From Ramlibacter alkalitolerans (GTDB lineage Bacteria; Pseudomonadota; Gammaproteobacteria; Burkholderiales; Burkholderiaceae_C): a stretch of 64,000 bases of DNA. Below, one piece after another: positions 34,225 to 43,516 of the stretch; position 1 is the first letter of the stretch; each line of letters starts with the position of its first letter. The DNA lies in NCBI RefSeq assembly GCF_016722765.1, contig NZ_JAEQND010000001.1, positions 310,001 to 374,000 on the forward strand. Reading direction: 5' to 3'. A model generated the notes under the pieces. That model worked only from the letters and a program-made list of their open reading frames with translations, ran no database searches and was not told the origin of the DNA. A program made the translations under genes and the position numbers.

Positions 34225-36549
34225 ATGCGCAAGAACCGCATGGCCCTGGCCCTGGCCATGGCCTTCCCGCTCCTCGCCGCCGGCCAGGAAGCGCCGAGCA
34301 AGACCCTCGGCGTGGTCACCATCACCGGCGACCAGCCCACCTCGCTGCCCACGCAGATCCCCGCCACCATGGAAGGGATCACGCGCGAGCAGATCGACCA
34401 GACCATCAACGCGACCGACAGCGAAGACGCGCTGAAGTACTTCCCGAGCCTGCTGGTTCGCAAGCGCTACACCGGCGACTACAACCACGCCATCCTCTCC
34501 AGCCGCGCCTCCGGCACCGGCAACAGCGCCCGCTCCGCCGTCTATGCCGACGGCATCCTGCTGTCCAACTACCTGGGCAACGGCGTCGGCGGCCTGAGCT
34601 TCCCGCCCCGCTGGGGCCTGGTGACGCCGGAGGAGATCGCGCGCGTCGACGTGATGTACGGCCCGTTCTCCGCCGCCTACCCGGGCAACTCGGTCGGCGC
34701 GGTGGTGGAGTACACGACGCGGATGCCGGAGAAGTTCGAGGCGCACGCCCGCGCGAGCTACTCGGTGCAGCCCTTCGAGCTTTACAACACCGACCGGACC
34801 TTCCACGCGCACGAACTCGCGGCCGGCGCCGGCAACAAGGCGGGCGACTGGGCCTGGTGGTTCAACGTCAACCGCACCGACAGCGAAAGCCAGCCGCTGA
34901 CGTTCGCGACGCGGCTGGTCCGCCAGGGCGCCGCGCCCAATGCGCAGGCCCCGACCCTGGCGCCAGCCGTGACGGGCGCCGTGCTCGATCGCAACAACCT
35001 CAACGATCCGTGGTTCGTGCTGGGCACGCAGACCCAGTTCCACACGCGCCAGGACCACCTGAAGGCGAAGGTCTCGTACGACATCACACCGGCCGTCCGC
35101 GCGGCCTACACCGTGGGCGTGTGGCAGAACAGGTCGTCCGGCAACTCGGACAGCTACCTGCGCGACGCCGGCGGCCAGCCGGTGTTCAGCGGCCCCGTCA
35201 GCATCGACGGCCTGAACTTCCCGGCCCTCGGCGCCGGCGACTTCCCGCTGACCGAGGAGCGCCTCACGCACTTCATGCACGGTCTCTCCGTCAAGAGCCA
35301 CACGCAGGGCCTCTTCGACTGGGAACTGGCGGGCAGCCTGTACGACTACGACAAGGACATCAAGCGCCAGAACGGCGCGGGCAACACGCTGCCCGGCGCG
35401 CGCACCGGCGGCGCCGGCACCATCGCCGACGGCAGCGGCACCGGCTGGAACACGCTGGCGCTCAAGGGCACGTGGCGCCCGGGCGGCCTGAAGGGCCCGC
35501 ACATCGTCGAGGCCGGCGTACAGCAGGACAGCTACAAGCTGGACTACGTCACCCGCAACGCTTTGGGCAGTTGGCTCGATGGCGCGCCCGGAACGCTGGT
35601 GAGCGATGTCGGCGGCCGCACGCGCCTGCGCAGCGTGTGGGCGCAGGACGCGTGGTCCTTCGCGCCGGCCTGGAAGACGGTGCTGGGCGGCCGGTTCGAG
35701 CACTGGCAGGCCTACGACGGGCGCACCCGCACCGCCGCGCTCGCGACGAACCAGCCTTCGCGTTCCGAGAACGCCTTCTCGCCGAAGGCCGCGCTCTCCT
35801 GGCAGTTCCAGAAGGAGACCGTGATCAAGGCGGCCCTCGGACGCGCGGTGCGCTTTCCCACGGTGCAGGAGTTGTACGGGGCGACGAACACCCTCAACAA
35901 TCTGTTCCTCAACGACCCGAACCTGCGGCCCGAGCGCTCCTGGACCTTCGAGCTCAGTGGCGAGAAGCCGTACGGCAACGTGCTCACGCGCCTGACCTGG
36001 TTTGCCGAGCGCACCCGCGACGCCATCTTCTCGCAGTCGGTGTTCGACCCGGCCGCCAATCAGAACGTGAGCCGCGTCCAGAACGTCGGCCGCATCGACA
36101 CCCAGGGCCTCGAGTTCGCCGCCAGCGGCAGCGACGTCGGGATGCAGGGCCTGGACCTGCAGGGCAGCGTGACCTACGCGCATTCGATCATCGAGGAGAA
36201 CGCGGGTTTCATCCGTGCCCCCGGCGACACCATCGGCAAGCGCCAGCCGAACGTGCCGCGCTGGCGCGCCACGGTGCAGGCCGCGTACCACTGGAACCCG
36301 CAGCTCACGACGAGCATCGCGGCGCGCTACAGCGGCAACCAGTTCCGCACGCTGAACAACGAGGACGTCAACGGCACCACCTACCAGGGCGTCAGCAAGT
36401 TCTTCGTCGTCGACCTGCGCGTGCACTACCAGGCGACGAAGACGACCTCGCTCGCCTTCGGCATCGACAACGTCAACAACGACAAGTACTGGAACTTCCA
36501 CCCGTATCCGCAGCGGACGTACACGGCGGAAGTGAAGTTCGACCTGTAA
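34225..36549 (+). CDS. TonB-dependent outer-membrane receptor (probable copper receptor)
   Basis: A receptor of 774 residues with a signal peptide (MALALAMAFPLLAAGQ). The plug domain (about 30-165) contains SEDALKYFPSLLVRKRY, GNSARSAVYADGILLSNYLG and VMYGPFSAAYPGNSVGAVVEYTT, followed by a 22-stranded barrel ending YTAEVKFDL. The barrel contains paired aromatic strands such as FRTLNNEDVNGTTYQGVSKFFVVDLR. Ligand choice rests on the operon, where Sco and PCuAC genes indicate copper; a siderophore cannot be excluded from this sequence alone. It is energised by the TonB/ExbBD encoded three genes downstream. Confidence 0.85.
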   Translation: MRKNRMALALAMAFPLLAAGQEAPSKTLGVVTITGDQPTSLPTQIPATMEGITREQIDQTINATDSEDALKYFPSLLVRKRYTGDYNHAILSSRASGTGNSARSAVYADGILLSNYLGNGVGGLSFPPRWGLVTPEEIARVDVMYGPFSAAYPGNSVGAVVEYTTRMPEKFEAHARASYSVQPFELYNTDRTFHAHELAAGAGNKAGDWAWWFNVNRTDSESQPLTFATRLVRQGAAPNAQAPTLAPAVTGAVLDRNNLNDPWFVLGTQTQFHTRQDHLKAKVSYDITPAVRAAYTVGVWQNRSSGNSDSYLRDAGGQPVFSGPVSIDGLNFPALGAGDFPLTEERLTHFMHGLSVKSHTQGLFDWELAGSLYDYDKDIKRQNGAGNTLPGARTGGAGTIADGSGTGWNTLALKGTWRPGGLKGPHIVEAGVQQDSYKLDYVTRNALGSWLDGAPGTLVSDVGGRTRLRSVWAQDAWSFAPAWKTVLGGRFEHWQAYDGRTRTAALATNQPSRSENAFSPKAALSWQFQKETVIKAALGRAVRFPTVQELYGATNTLNNLFLNDPNLRPERSWTFELSGEKPYGNVLTRLTWFAERTRDAIFSQSVFDPAANQNVSRVQNVGRIDTQGLEFAASGSDVGMQGLDLQGSVTYAHSIIEENAGFIRAPGDTIGKRQPNVPRWRATVQAAYHWNPQLTTSIAARYSGNQFRTLNNEDVNGTTYQGVSKFFVVDLRVHYQATKTTSLAFGIDNVNNDKYWNFHPYPQRTYTAEVKFDL

Positions 36550-36558
36550 GGAGCCGCC

Positions 36559-38073
36559 ATGCGCACGCCCCAGACCGTGATCGCCCGCCGCCGCAGCCTG
36601 TTCCTGCGTGTCCACTTCTGGGCTGCGCTGATCGCCTCGCCGTTCGCGATCCTCGCCGCCCTGACGGGGCTGCTCTACGTGTTCACGCCGCAGGTCGAAG
36701 CCGTGCTGCACGGCGACCTCGACCGGGTCGCGGTGGTCGGCCACGCCCGCCCGCTCGACGAAGTGGTGCGGGCGGCGCAGGCGGTGGCGCCGGCCGGCCA
36801 GCACCTGAAGAACGTGATCGTCCCGGGCCGCGCCGACGCCTCGGTGCAGGTGGTGTTCAGCCCGGCGCGCCACGCGCTCGGCGAGCACGCGGGCCACGGG
36901 GCTCCGGCGGCAGCTCCTGCCCCGGCGGCGCCGGCCGCGCCGATCACGCACGCCGGGCATGCCGATCACGCCGGGCATGCCGATCACGCCGGCCACGCGG
37001 GCCACGCGGCGCACGCCGGCCATGGCGCGGCCGGTGTCACCCCGGAGAGCATCCCGGCACCGGTCGCCGCCGTGACCTCCACCGCGACGGCCGGCGACCG
37101 CCTGCCGCGCGGCACCATCGTCTACGTCGATCCGTACACGGCGAAGGTCCTGGGCAGCCAGGGCGAGATGGAGCGCTTCGGCACCTGGTCCAAGCGCCTG
37201 CACTCCTCGCTGCTGCAGGGCGACGGCTGGCGCTGGATGATCGAGCTCTCGGCAAGCTGGCTGATGGTCATGCTGCTCACCGGCATCTGGCTGTGGTGGC
37301 CGCGCGGCCAGGCGCGTGCCTTGCCGGAGGGCAGCGCCCGCGGCCGCAATGCGTGGAAACAGTGGCACGGTTTCCTCGGCGTCGCGCTCTCCGTCATGAG
37401 CCTGGCCATCCTCAGCACCGGCCTGACCTGGAGCAAGAACGCCGGCGACCAGATCCGCACCTTCCGCGATGCGATCGGCCAGGCGCCGCCCTTGCCGCCG
37501 AAGGGACTGCAGTCCGCCACCGTCGAAGGCCGCGTGGCCCTGGGCTGGGAGGCGATCCTGCAGAGCGCGCGCAGGAGCGCACCCGACGTCACCCTGCTGC
37601 TGACCCCGCCGCGCAACGAGCAGGGCACGTGGCGCATCAACACCTCCGAGCAGACCGCGCCGGCGAAGAAGGTCAACCTGGTGCTCGATGCCTACAGCGG
37701 CCAGGCCCTGTTCCAGGCCGGCTGGGAGCAGCAGACCGCCTTCGGCAAGGCCACCGCGATCGGCATCCCCTTCCACCGCGGCGAGTTCGGCGTCTGGAAC
37801 CAGGTGCTGCTGTTCCTGTTCGGCGCCGGCGTGCTGTTCTCGCTCGTGTCCGGCTGGGTGATGTTCGTGCTGCGCCTGCGCCAGGGCAGCGCCATGCTGC
37901 CGCGGCTGCTGCCGGGCGCGTGGACGGCCATGCCCGTGGGCGGCTGGATCGCCACCGCGCTGCTGCTGGTGGCGATGCCGCTGTTCGCGTGGACGGCCGC
38001 CCTCGTCGCGATCTTCGAGATCGTCCTGGTCTGGCGCGAGCGCACGGCGCGCATGGTTCTTGCGCAGGGTTGA
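36559..38073 (+). CDS. PepSY-associated membrane protein with His-rich loop
   Basis: An inner-membrane protein of 504 residues of the PepSY-TM (PiuB-like) family. Membrane segments lie near 20-43, 228-248, 270-295, 412-432 and 455-495, with PepSY parts between. The first periplasmic loop carries an insert at residues 131-155 in which His recurs every third residue nine times, flanked by Ala/Pro linkers and preceded by His 105, 110 and 113. Relatives act as ferric or metal reductases or permeases beside TonB receptors. Here the insert suggests copper capture in the periplasm. It starts nine bases after the receptor gene. Confidence 0.85.
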   Translation: MRTPQTVIARRRSLFLRVHFWAALIASPFAILAALTGLLYVFTPQVEAVLHGDLDRVAVVGHARPLDEVVRAAQAVAPAGQHLKNVIVPGRADASVQVVFSPARHALGEHAGHGAPAAAPAPAAPAAPITHAGHADHAGHADHAGHAGHAAHAGHGAAGVTPESIPAPVAAVTSTATAGDRLPRGTIVYVDPYTAKVLGSQGEMERFGTWSKRLHSSLLQGDGWRWMIELSASWLMVMLLTGIWLWWPRGQARALPEGSARGRNAWKQWHGFLGVALSVMSLAILSTGLTWSKNAGDQIRTFRDAIGQAPPLPPKGLQSATVEGRVALGWEAILQSARRSAPDVTLLLTPPRNEQGTWRINTSEQTAPAKKVNLVLDAYSGQALFQAGWEQQTAFGKATAIGIPFHRGEFGVWNQVLLFLFGAGVLFSLVSGWVMFVLRLRQGSAMLPRLLPGAWTAMPVGGWIATALLLVAMPLFAWTAALVAIFEIVLVWRERTARMVLAQG

Positions 38074-38078
38074 ACACC

Positions 38079-38801
38079 ATGAAGACGCAACGCAACCTCC
38101 TCGTCGCCGGCAGCGTGCTGCTGCTGCACGTGGGTGGCGTGTGGGCCCTGCAGAGCGGGCTCGTGCGGCGCACCGTCGAAAGCGTGCTGCCCGAGACGAT
38201 CATGGCGGTGCTGATCGAACCCGAGCCGCCGCAGGTGATCACGCCCCCGAAACCGGTGCAGGCCCCGCCCCCACCCCCGGTGGCGCACAAGGTGGTGAAG
38301 CACGCGCCGCCGCCGGCCCCGCGTCCCGCGCCGGCGCCAGCGCCGATGCCGGTGGCGAAGCCCGCGCCGCAGCCGGCGCCCGAAGCGCCGCTGGCCGCAC
38401 CCACGCAGGTGGCGCTGGCGCCGATCACGCAGCCGGTGGTCGCCGCCGCGCCGCCCGCGCCGGTCGCACCGCCGGCCCCCGTCGTGGTGGCCAAGGCCGT
38501 GCCGGCCGCGCCGACGCCCATCGAACTGCCCGTGAGCGACGCGGAGTACCTGCAGAACCCCCGGCCCGCCTACCCGTCGATCAGCCGCAAGCTGCGCGAG
38601 CAGGGCAAGGTGGTCGTCGACGTGCTGATCGGCCCCGATGGGTCCGCACAGCAGGCCAAGGTCCAGTCTTCCAGCGGTTTCGACCGCCTCGACGCCGCCG
38701 CGCTCGCGACGGTCCAGCGCTGGCGCTACGTCCCCGGCAAGAAGGGCGGCGTGGCGACGGCCATGTGGTTCAGTGTCCCCCTCAATTTCGTCCTGGAGTG
38801 A
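38079..38801 (+). CDS. Energy-transducing TonB protein
   Basis: A TonB of 240 residues: one N-terminal membrane anchor (LLVAGSVLLLHVGGVWALQ, about 7-25), a long Pro/Ala/Lys-rich periplasmic spacer (about 47-150), and a C-terminal domain with YLQNPRPAYPSISRKLREQGKVVVDVLIGPDG and AALATVQRWRYVPGKKGG. It links ExbBD proton-driven motion to outer-membrane receptors. ATG 38079 lies five bases after the PepSY gene stop. A dedicated copy inside the receptor operon implies service to this receptor. Confidence 0.92.
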   Translation: MKTQRNLLVAGSVLLLHVGGVWALQSGLVRRTVESVLPETIMAVLIEPEPPQVITPPKPVQAPPPPPVAHKVVKHAPPPAPRPAPAPAPMPVAKPAPQPAPEAPLAAPTQVALAPITQPVVAAAPPAPVAPPAPVVVAKAVPAAPTPIELPVSDAEYLQNPRPAYPSISRKLREQGKVVVDVLIGPDGSAQQAKVQSSSGFDRLDAAALATVQRWRYVPGKKGGVATAMWFSVPLNFVLE

Positions 38802-38806
38802 ACGCC

Positions 38807-39523
38807 ATGCATCCCCATTTCGGCCTCGTCAACGTCTGGACCCAGGGCGATCTCGTCACCCGGGGCGTGTTCCTGCTGCTGGGGGGCATGTCGCTCGCCT
38901 CCTGGGGCGTGATGGCCATCAAGGCGCTGGACCAGCGCCGCTGCGCGAAGCACGCCAAGGCCACCGACAGGTTCTGGGCCGCGCCCGACTTCGCCGGCGG
39001 CCTCGCGGAACTGGGCACCGACGAGGAGAACCCGTTCCGCACGCTGGCGCTGGAAGGCCGCGACGCCTCGGCGCACATTCGCCACGGCGAAGGCCGCGGC
39101 CGGCTGCAGGACGGCATGGACGCCAGCGACTGGGTCACGCGCAGCCTGCGCAATGCGATCGACGACTGCACTGCGCAACTGCAGGCGGGGCTCGCGATCC
39201 TGGCCTCGGTCGGTTCCACCGCGCCCTTCGTCGGCCTGTTCGGCACCGTCTGGGGCATCTACCACGCGCTGATGTCGATCGGCTCCGCGGGGCAGGCGAC
39301 CATCGACAAGGTGGCCGGCCCGATCGGCGAGGCGCTGATCATGACGGCGCTGGGCCTGGCGGTCGCCATCCCCGCGGTGCTGGGCTACAACGCCCTGGTC
39401 CGGGGCAACAAGCGCGTGCTGCACAAGCTCAATCGCTTCGCCCACGACCTGCATGCGTACTTCGTGACCGGCGCCCGCGTCGCCGCCACCGAGCGCAAGG
39501 TCGTCCACCTGAAGAAGGCCTGA
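38807..39523 (+). CDS. MotA/TolQ/ExbB proton channel protein
   Basis: An ExbB-like protein of 238 residues. It has three membrane segments (about 20-38, 133-155 and 178-198) and the conserved GLAILASVGSTAPFVGLFGTVWGIYHALMSIG core, followed by GEALIMTALGLAVAIPAVLGYNALVRGNK. With ExbD it conducts protons to energise TonB in the inner membrane. The ATG at 38807 is five bases past the tonB stop. Confidence 0.93.
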   Translation: MHPHFGLVNVWTQGDLVTRGVFLLLGGMSLASWGVMAIKALDQRRCAKHAKATDRFWAAPDFAGGLAELGTDEENPFRTLALEGRDASAHIRHGEGRGRLQDGMDASDWVTRSLRNAIDDCTAQLQAGLAILASVGSTAPFVGLFGTVWGIYHALMSIGSAGQATIDKVAGPIGEALIMTALGLAVAIPAVLGYNALVRGNKRVLHKLNRFAHDLHAYFVTGARVAATERKVVHLKKA

Positions 39524-39533
39524 GGAGAACGCC

Positions 39534-39946
<413 letters not shown>

Positions 39947-39950
<4 letters not shown>

Positions 39951-40537
39951 ATCGCCTGACCACCCCCACCCGTCGTACCGTTCTCCTGGGGGGCCTGGCC
40001 CTGCTGGCCGGTTGCGACCACCAGCCGCGCGCCAGCTTCAAGGGCGTCGACCTGGCCGATGCCACCTACAAGGGCGAATTCCGCCTGAAGGACGCGCAAG
40101 GCCGCGAGCGCACCATCGCGGACTACCGCGGCCGCGTGGTGCTGCTGCACTTCGGCTTCACGCAGTGCCCCGACGCCTGCCCCACGGCGCTGGCCCGCGC
40201 GGCGCAGATCCGCACCCTCCTGGGCAAGGACCGCGACCTGCTGCAGGTCCTGTTCGTGACGCTGGACCCGGAGCGCGACAAGCCGGAGATGCTCAAGGCC
40301 TACACCGCCGCCTTCGACCCGACCTTCGTGCCGCTGTTCGGCGACCTCGAGACGACGAAGAAGACGGCGGACAGCTTCAAGGTGTTCTACCGCAAGGTGC
40401 CCACCGGGTCCTCGTACACGCTGGACCACTCGCTGCTGTCCTACGCCTTCGATCCGAACGGCGTGCTGCGCGTGGCCCTGCGCCACAACATGGCGGCCGA
40501 GGACTGCGTGCACGACCTGCGCCAGTTGCTGGCCTGA
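39947..40537 (+). CDS. SCO1/SenC family copper chaperone lipoprotein
   Basis: A thioredoxin-fold protein of 196 residues with a signal ending in the lipobox LLAGC (Cys near 24). The copper site is complete: CPDACP (CxxxC, about 77-82) and the distal His in TLDHSLLSYAFDPNG. VVLLHFGFTQCPDACPTAL is the family signature. Sco proteins reduce or load the CuA centre of cytochrome oxidase subunit II. The oxidase with a CuA site is encoded about 8 kb downstream, giving a natural client. Confidence 0.92.
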
Positions 40538-40547
40538 GGAGGGCGCG

Positions 40548-40988
40548 ATGCACAGATCGCTGATCGCCCTCGCGGGCCTGCTCGCCACCACCTGCGCCCT
40601 CGCGGACGTGACGGTGCAGGATGCGTGGGTGCGCGCCACCGTGCCGGGGCAGAAGACCAGCGGCGCCTTCATGCAGCTCACGTCGACCAGCGACGTCACG
40701 CTGGTCGGCGCGCGCTCGCCCGCGGCCGGCGTGGTGGAGATCCACGAGATGGCGATGGACGAGAACATGACCATGAAGATGCGTGCCGTGAAGGGCATCG
40801 AGCTGCCCGCGGGCAAGGCCGTGCCCCTGAAGCCCGGCGGCTACCACGTGATGCTGATGGACCTGAAGGACACGCTGAAGCCCGGCGAGAAGGTGCGCCT
40901 GACGCTGCTGCTGAAGGACCGCAAGGGAGAGCTCGATGATGTCGCGGTGGAGGTGCCGGTGAAGCCTTTGGGCGCGGCGCTGAAGTAG
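40548..40988 (+). CDS. PCu(A)C copper chaperone
   Basis: A periplasmic copper(I) chaperone of 146 residues with signal peptide (LIALAGLLATTCALA, cut near 19). The copper-binding set is present: VEIHEMAMDENMTMKMR supplies His and Met, and GGYHVMLMDL supplies the distal HxM. The fold is the DUF461 cupredoxin-like domain (VRATVPGQKTSGAFMQL). These proteins hand copper to Sco and to CuA. It ends the operon, 11 bases after sco, and a palindromic element follows. Confidence 0.93.
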   Translation: MHRSLIALAGLLATTCALADVTVQDAWVRATVPGQKTSGAFMQLTSTSDVTLVGARSPAAGVVEIHEMAMDENMTMKMRAVKGIELPAGKAVPLKPGGYHVMLMDLKDTLKPGEKVRLTLLLKDRKGELDDVAVEVPVKPLGAALK

Positions 40989-41018
40989 GCGGGCTGGATG
41001 CGCACACCGGGCGGCATG

Positions 41019-41140
41019 CGTAGGCTGGCGGTGACGCGCGCCAGCGCCGGAACCCCAGCGCTTCGCGCCAGCGCCGGAACCCCAGCGCTTCGCGCCATCG
41101 CTGGGGTTCGCGCGCTGACGCGGCTCACCGCCAGCCTACG
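41019..41140. repeat. CGTAGGCTGG palindromic element with internal duplication
   Basis: A 122-bp element with perfectly inverted ends CGTAGGCTGGCGGTGA and TCACCGCCAGCCTACG. The interior has two direct 27-bp units (CGCGCCAGCGCCGG followed by AACCCCAGCGCTT) and one inverted CGCTGGGGTT block. It separates the convergent copper operon and ECF sigma gene. The last codons and stop of the sigma gene lie in its right end, next to two further CCAGCCGACGAA fragments (about 41149-41180). Confidence 0.8.
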
Positions 41141-42452
41141 AATTAACGCCAGCCGACGAACCGTCAACACCAGCCGACGAAGACCCCTTCAGCCGCTCCG
41201 CCCGCTCCTGCATCAACTCCCGCTCGCGCGCATTCCCGGCCAGCGCTGACGCCTCCAGGAACGCCACCCGCGCCTCTTCACCACGCCCCAGCTTCTCCAG
41301 CAGATCGCCATGCACCCCCGGCAACCACGGATAGCGCCGCAGCGCCGGATCGGCGCGCAGCCGCTCGACGATCGCCAGCGCCGCCGCCGGCCCTTGCGCC
41401 TGCGCGACGGCCACCGCGCGATTGAGTTCGACCACCGGCGAGGGCGCGACTTCGGCCAAGGTGCCGTAGAGGGCCGCGATGCGGTGCCAGTCGGTTTCGG
41501 CGCTGGAGGGCGCGCGCGCATGGCAGGCCGCGATGGCCGCCTGCAGCGCATACACGCCGCGGGCGCCGCCCAGCGCCTCGGCGCGTTCCAGGGCTGCCAG
41601 GCCGCGCCGCACCAGCAGCGGGTCCCAGCGGCGGCGGTCCTGGTCGGCCAGCAGGATGGCGCGACCTTGCGCATCGGTGCGGGCGGCCATGCGCGAGGCC
41701 TGCAGTTCCATCAGGGCCAGCAGGCCATGGACCTCGGGCTCGCGCGGCGCGATGCCGGCCAGCATGCGCCCCAGGCGCAAGGCCTCCTGCGCCAGCTCGG
41801 GCCGCATCCAGTCGCTGCCCGTGGTGGCGGTGTAGCCCTCGTTGAAGACCAGGTAGACCACCTCCAGCACCGAAGCGAGCCGCGGTGCCAGTTCGGCCCC
41901 GCGCGGCACTTCGTACGGCACCTGCGCCTGGGCCAGCGCACGCTTGGCGCGCACGATGCGCTGGGCGATGGTGGGCTCCGGCACGAGGTAGGCGCGGGCG
42001 ATCTCGTGCGTCGTCAGGCCGCCCAGCAGGCGCAGCGTGAGCGCCACCCTCGCCTCCGCCGGCAGCACCGGGTGGCAGGCCGTGAAGATCAGCCGCAGCA
42101 GGTCGTCGCCGATGTCGTCCTGCCGTGCGGCATCGAGCGCGTCGACGAAGTCGGGCACGACCAGCGCCTCCTGCGCTTCCAGGTCATGGCCGACCTCCTC
42201 CAGCTTCTCGTCCTGCATCTTGCGGTGGCGCAGGTGATCGAGGGCGCGGCGCCTGGCGGTCGTCATGAGCCAGGCCGCGGGGTTGTCGGGGATGCCTTCG
42301 CGCGGCCAGTGCTCCAGCGCGGCGACGAGGGCGTCCTGCGCCAGTTCCTCGGCCACGCCGACATCGCGCACCATGCGGGCGACGACGGCAGTGATGCGGG
42401 CCGCATCGAGCCGCCAGACCGCGGCGATCGCCTGGTGCGTGGCCGAGTGCAT
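41136..42452 (-). CDS. ECF sigma factor with C-terminal TPR-like extension (ECF42 type)
   Basis: A sigma-70 family protein of 438 residues, more than twice a normal ECF factor. Region 2 (about 10-80) has AEELAQDALVAALEHWPREGIPDNPAAWLMTTARRRALDHLR, and region 4 (about 125-180) has LLGGLTTHEIARAYLVPEPTIAQRIVRAKRAL. Residues 190-420 form a helical repeat extension (DUF6596/TPR-like). This build, and neighbouring DGPF/YCII genes, define the ECF42 group, in which the extension is needed for activity and no anti-sigma is present. The last residues (SSAGVDGSSAGVNS) are encoded by repeat sequence, indicating that the element has rewritten the C terminus. Confidence 0.9.
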   Translation of the reverse strand: MHSATHQAIAAVWRLDAARITAVVARMVRDVGVAEELAQDALVAALEHWPREGIPDNPAAWLMTTARRRALDHLRHRKMQDEKLEEVGHDLEAQEALVVPDFVDALDAARQDDIGDDLLRLIFTACHPVLPAEARVALTLRLLGGLTTHEIARAYLVPEPTIAQRIVRAKRALAQAQVPYEVPRGAELAPRLASVLEVVYLVFNEGYTATTGSDWMRPELAQEALRLGRMLAGIAPREPEVHGLLALMELQASRMAARTDAQGRAILLADQDRRRWDPLLVRRGLAALERAEALGGARGVYALQAAIAACHARAPSSAETDWHRIAALYGTLAEVAPSPVVELNRAVAVAQAQGPAAALAIVERLRADPALRRYPWLPGVHGDLLEKLGRGEEARVAFLEASALAGNARERELMQERAERLKGSSSAGVDGSSAGVNS

Positions 42453-42456
42453 CGCG

Positions 42457-42867
42457 TCAGGCGTGCGGCGGCGCCGCGTTCGGGTCCATCCACATCAGCT
42501 CCCACACGTGGCCGTCCAGGTCCTCGAAGCCATGGCCGTACATGAAGCCATGGTCCTGCGGCGCGTTGGGCGCGGTGCCGCCGGCGGCCAGCGCCTTTCT
42601 CACGAGCGTGTCGACTTCCTCGCGGCTGTCGCACGACAGGCAGATCAGCACCTCGGTCGCGGCGCGCGCGTCGGCGACGGGCTTCTTCGTGAAGGTCTGG
42701 AAGAAGGGCTCCACCAGCAGCATCACGTAGATGGTCTCGGAGACCACCATGCAGGCGCCCTGCTCGTTGGTGAACTGCGGGTTGAAGGAAAAACCGAGCG
42801 CGGCGAAGAAGGCCTTGGCCCGCTCCATGTGGCGGATCGGCAGGTTGACGAAGATCTGGCGGGCCAT
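42457..42867 (-). CDS. VOC family protein in the ECF42 group
   Basis: A 136-residue VOC protein: MARQIFVNLPIRHMERAKAFFAALGFSFNPQFTNEQGACMVVSETIYVMLL begins the first module and GFMYGHGFEDLDGHVWELMWMDP ends the second. This PhnB/glyoxalase-like subtype is a frequent companion of DGPF and ECF genes. The stop lies four bases from the sigma gene start, so they are probably one transcript. Its enzyme activity is not known. Confidence 0.85.
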   Translation of the reverse strand: MARQIFVNLPIRHMERAKAFFAALGFSFNPQFTNEQGACMVVSETIYVMLLVEPFFQTFTKKPVADARAATEVLICLSCDSREEVDTLVRKALAAGGTAPNAPQDHGFMYGHGFEDLDGHVWELMWMDPNAAPPHA

Positions 42868-42930
42868 GGGGGGCTCCTTGGGTCAGGGGTCGGTCGGGTC
42901 GGGGGATGCGGTCGAGGGGACGCGGCGCAT

Positions 42931-43353
42931 TCAGCCCACGCCGATGTCGCGGAAGCGCTCGGCGATGCCCGCATCGGCGACGCCGGCGAAGTCCTCCAGT
43001 TCATAGAGCTGGCGCACCTCGATGTGGCAGGCGATGCCTTCACCGATCGGGTTGGGAAAGCGGCGCGACCACTCGACGGCTTCGTCGCGCGTGCGGGTCT
43101 GGATCAGGGTGTAGCCGGCGACCAGTTCCTTGGTCTCCGTGAAGGGCCCATCCACGATGCTGCGCTGGCCGGCTTCGTAGTGCACGCGCCAGCCCTTGCT
43201 GCTCGGTTGCAGGCCGGCGGCATCCAGCAGCGCGCCGGCGCGCGCGAGTTCCTCGTGGTAGCCGGCCATGGCCTGGAAGACCTTCTCGCTGTCTTCCGGG
43301 AACCGGCCGGCTTCGCTGGCGGGGGTGGCCTTGACGAGGATCATGAAACGCAT
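42931..43353 (-). CDS. DGPF/YCII-related protein (ECF42 target type)
   Basis: A 140-residue YCII-superfamily protein with the diagnostic DGPF motif in SIVDGPFTETKELVAGYTLIQ (about 66-86), after MRFMILVKATPASEAGRFP. The ATG at 43353 was chosen over a start nine codons earlier that lacks family support. ECF42 factors are known to be co-encoded with and to drive such genes. A TGTCGA-N17-CGTC site lies 44 bases upstream. The reaction, if any, is unknown. Confidence 0.88.
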   Translation of the reverse strand: MRFMILVKATPASEAGRFPEDSEKVFQAMAGYHEELARAGALLDAAGLQPSSKGWRVHYEAGQRSIVDGPFTETKELVAGYTLIQTRTRDEAVEWSRRFPNPIGEGIACHIEVRQLYELEDFAGVADAGIAERFRDIGVG

Positions 43354-43396
43354 CGCGGGTCTCCTGGTGGCAGGCCGCAATCGGCCTCGCTTCCAC

Positions 43397-43423
43397 GACG
43401 ATGGAGGCTGTTGGAATTCGACA
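43397..43423 (-). promoter_or_regulatory. Candidate ECF42-dependent promoter
   Basis: On the minus strand TGTCGA (43423-43418) and CGTC (43400-43397) are 17 bases apart and sit 44 bases upstream of the DGPF gene start. As I recall, the ECF42 group consensus is TGTCGA at -35 with a CGTC-like -10, so this is a close match next to the expected gene. Confidence 0.65.
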
Positions 43424-43516
43424 GTCGCCGATCAGGAAAAACCCGAACCGGCACCAAAGTGCCTCGCTACTCAAGCGTACAAGAGTCACAATTTGCAACG
43501 AGAGGGAGACTCCGAA

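Noticed and set aside
34156..37776. 1206-codon minus-strand frame opposite the TonB receptor and PepSY genes
   Set aside because: It is Arg/Ala/Gly/His-rich with no family motif, and the opposite strand has complete recognisable genes with good start sites.
34857..38801. Long plus-strand frame ending with the TonB gene
   Set aside because: Upstream of 38079 it is an out-of-phase reading of the receptor and PepSY genes, with TonB residues only in its last 240 codons.
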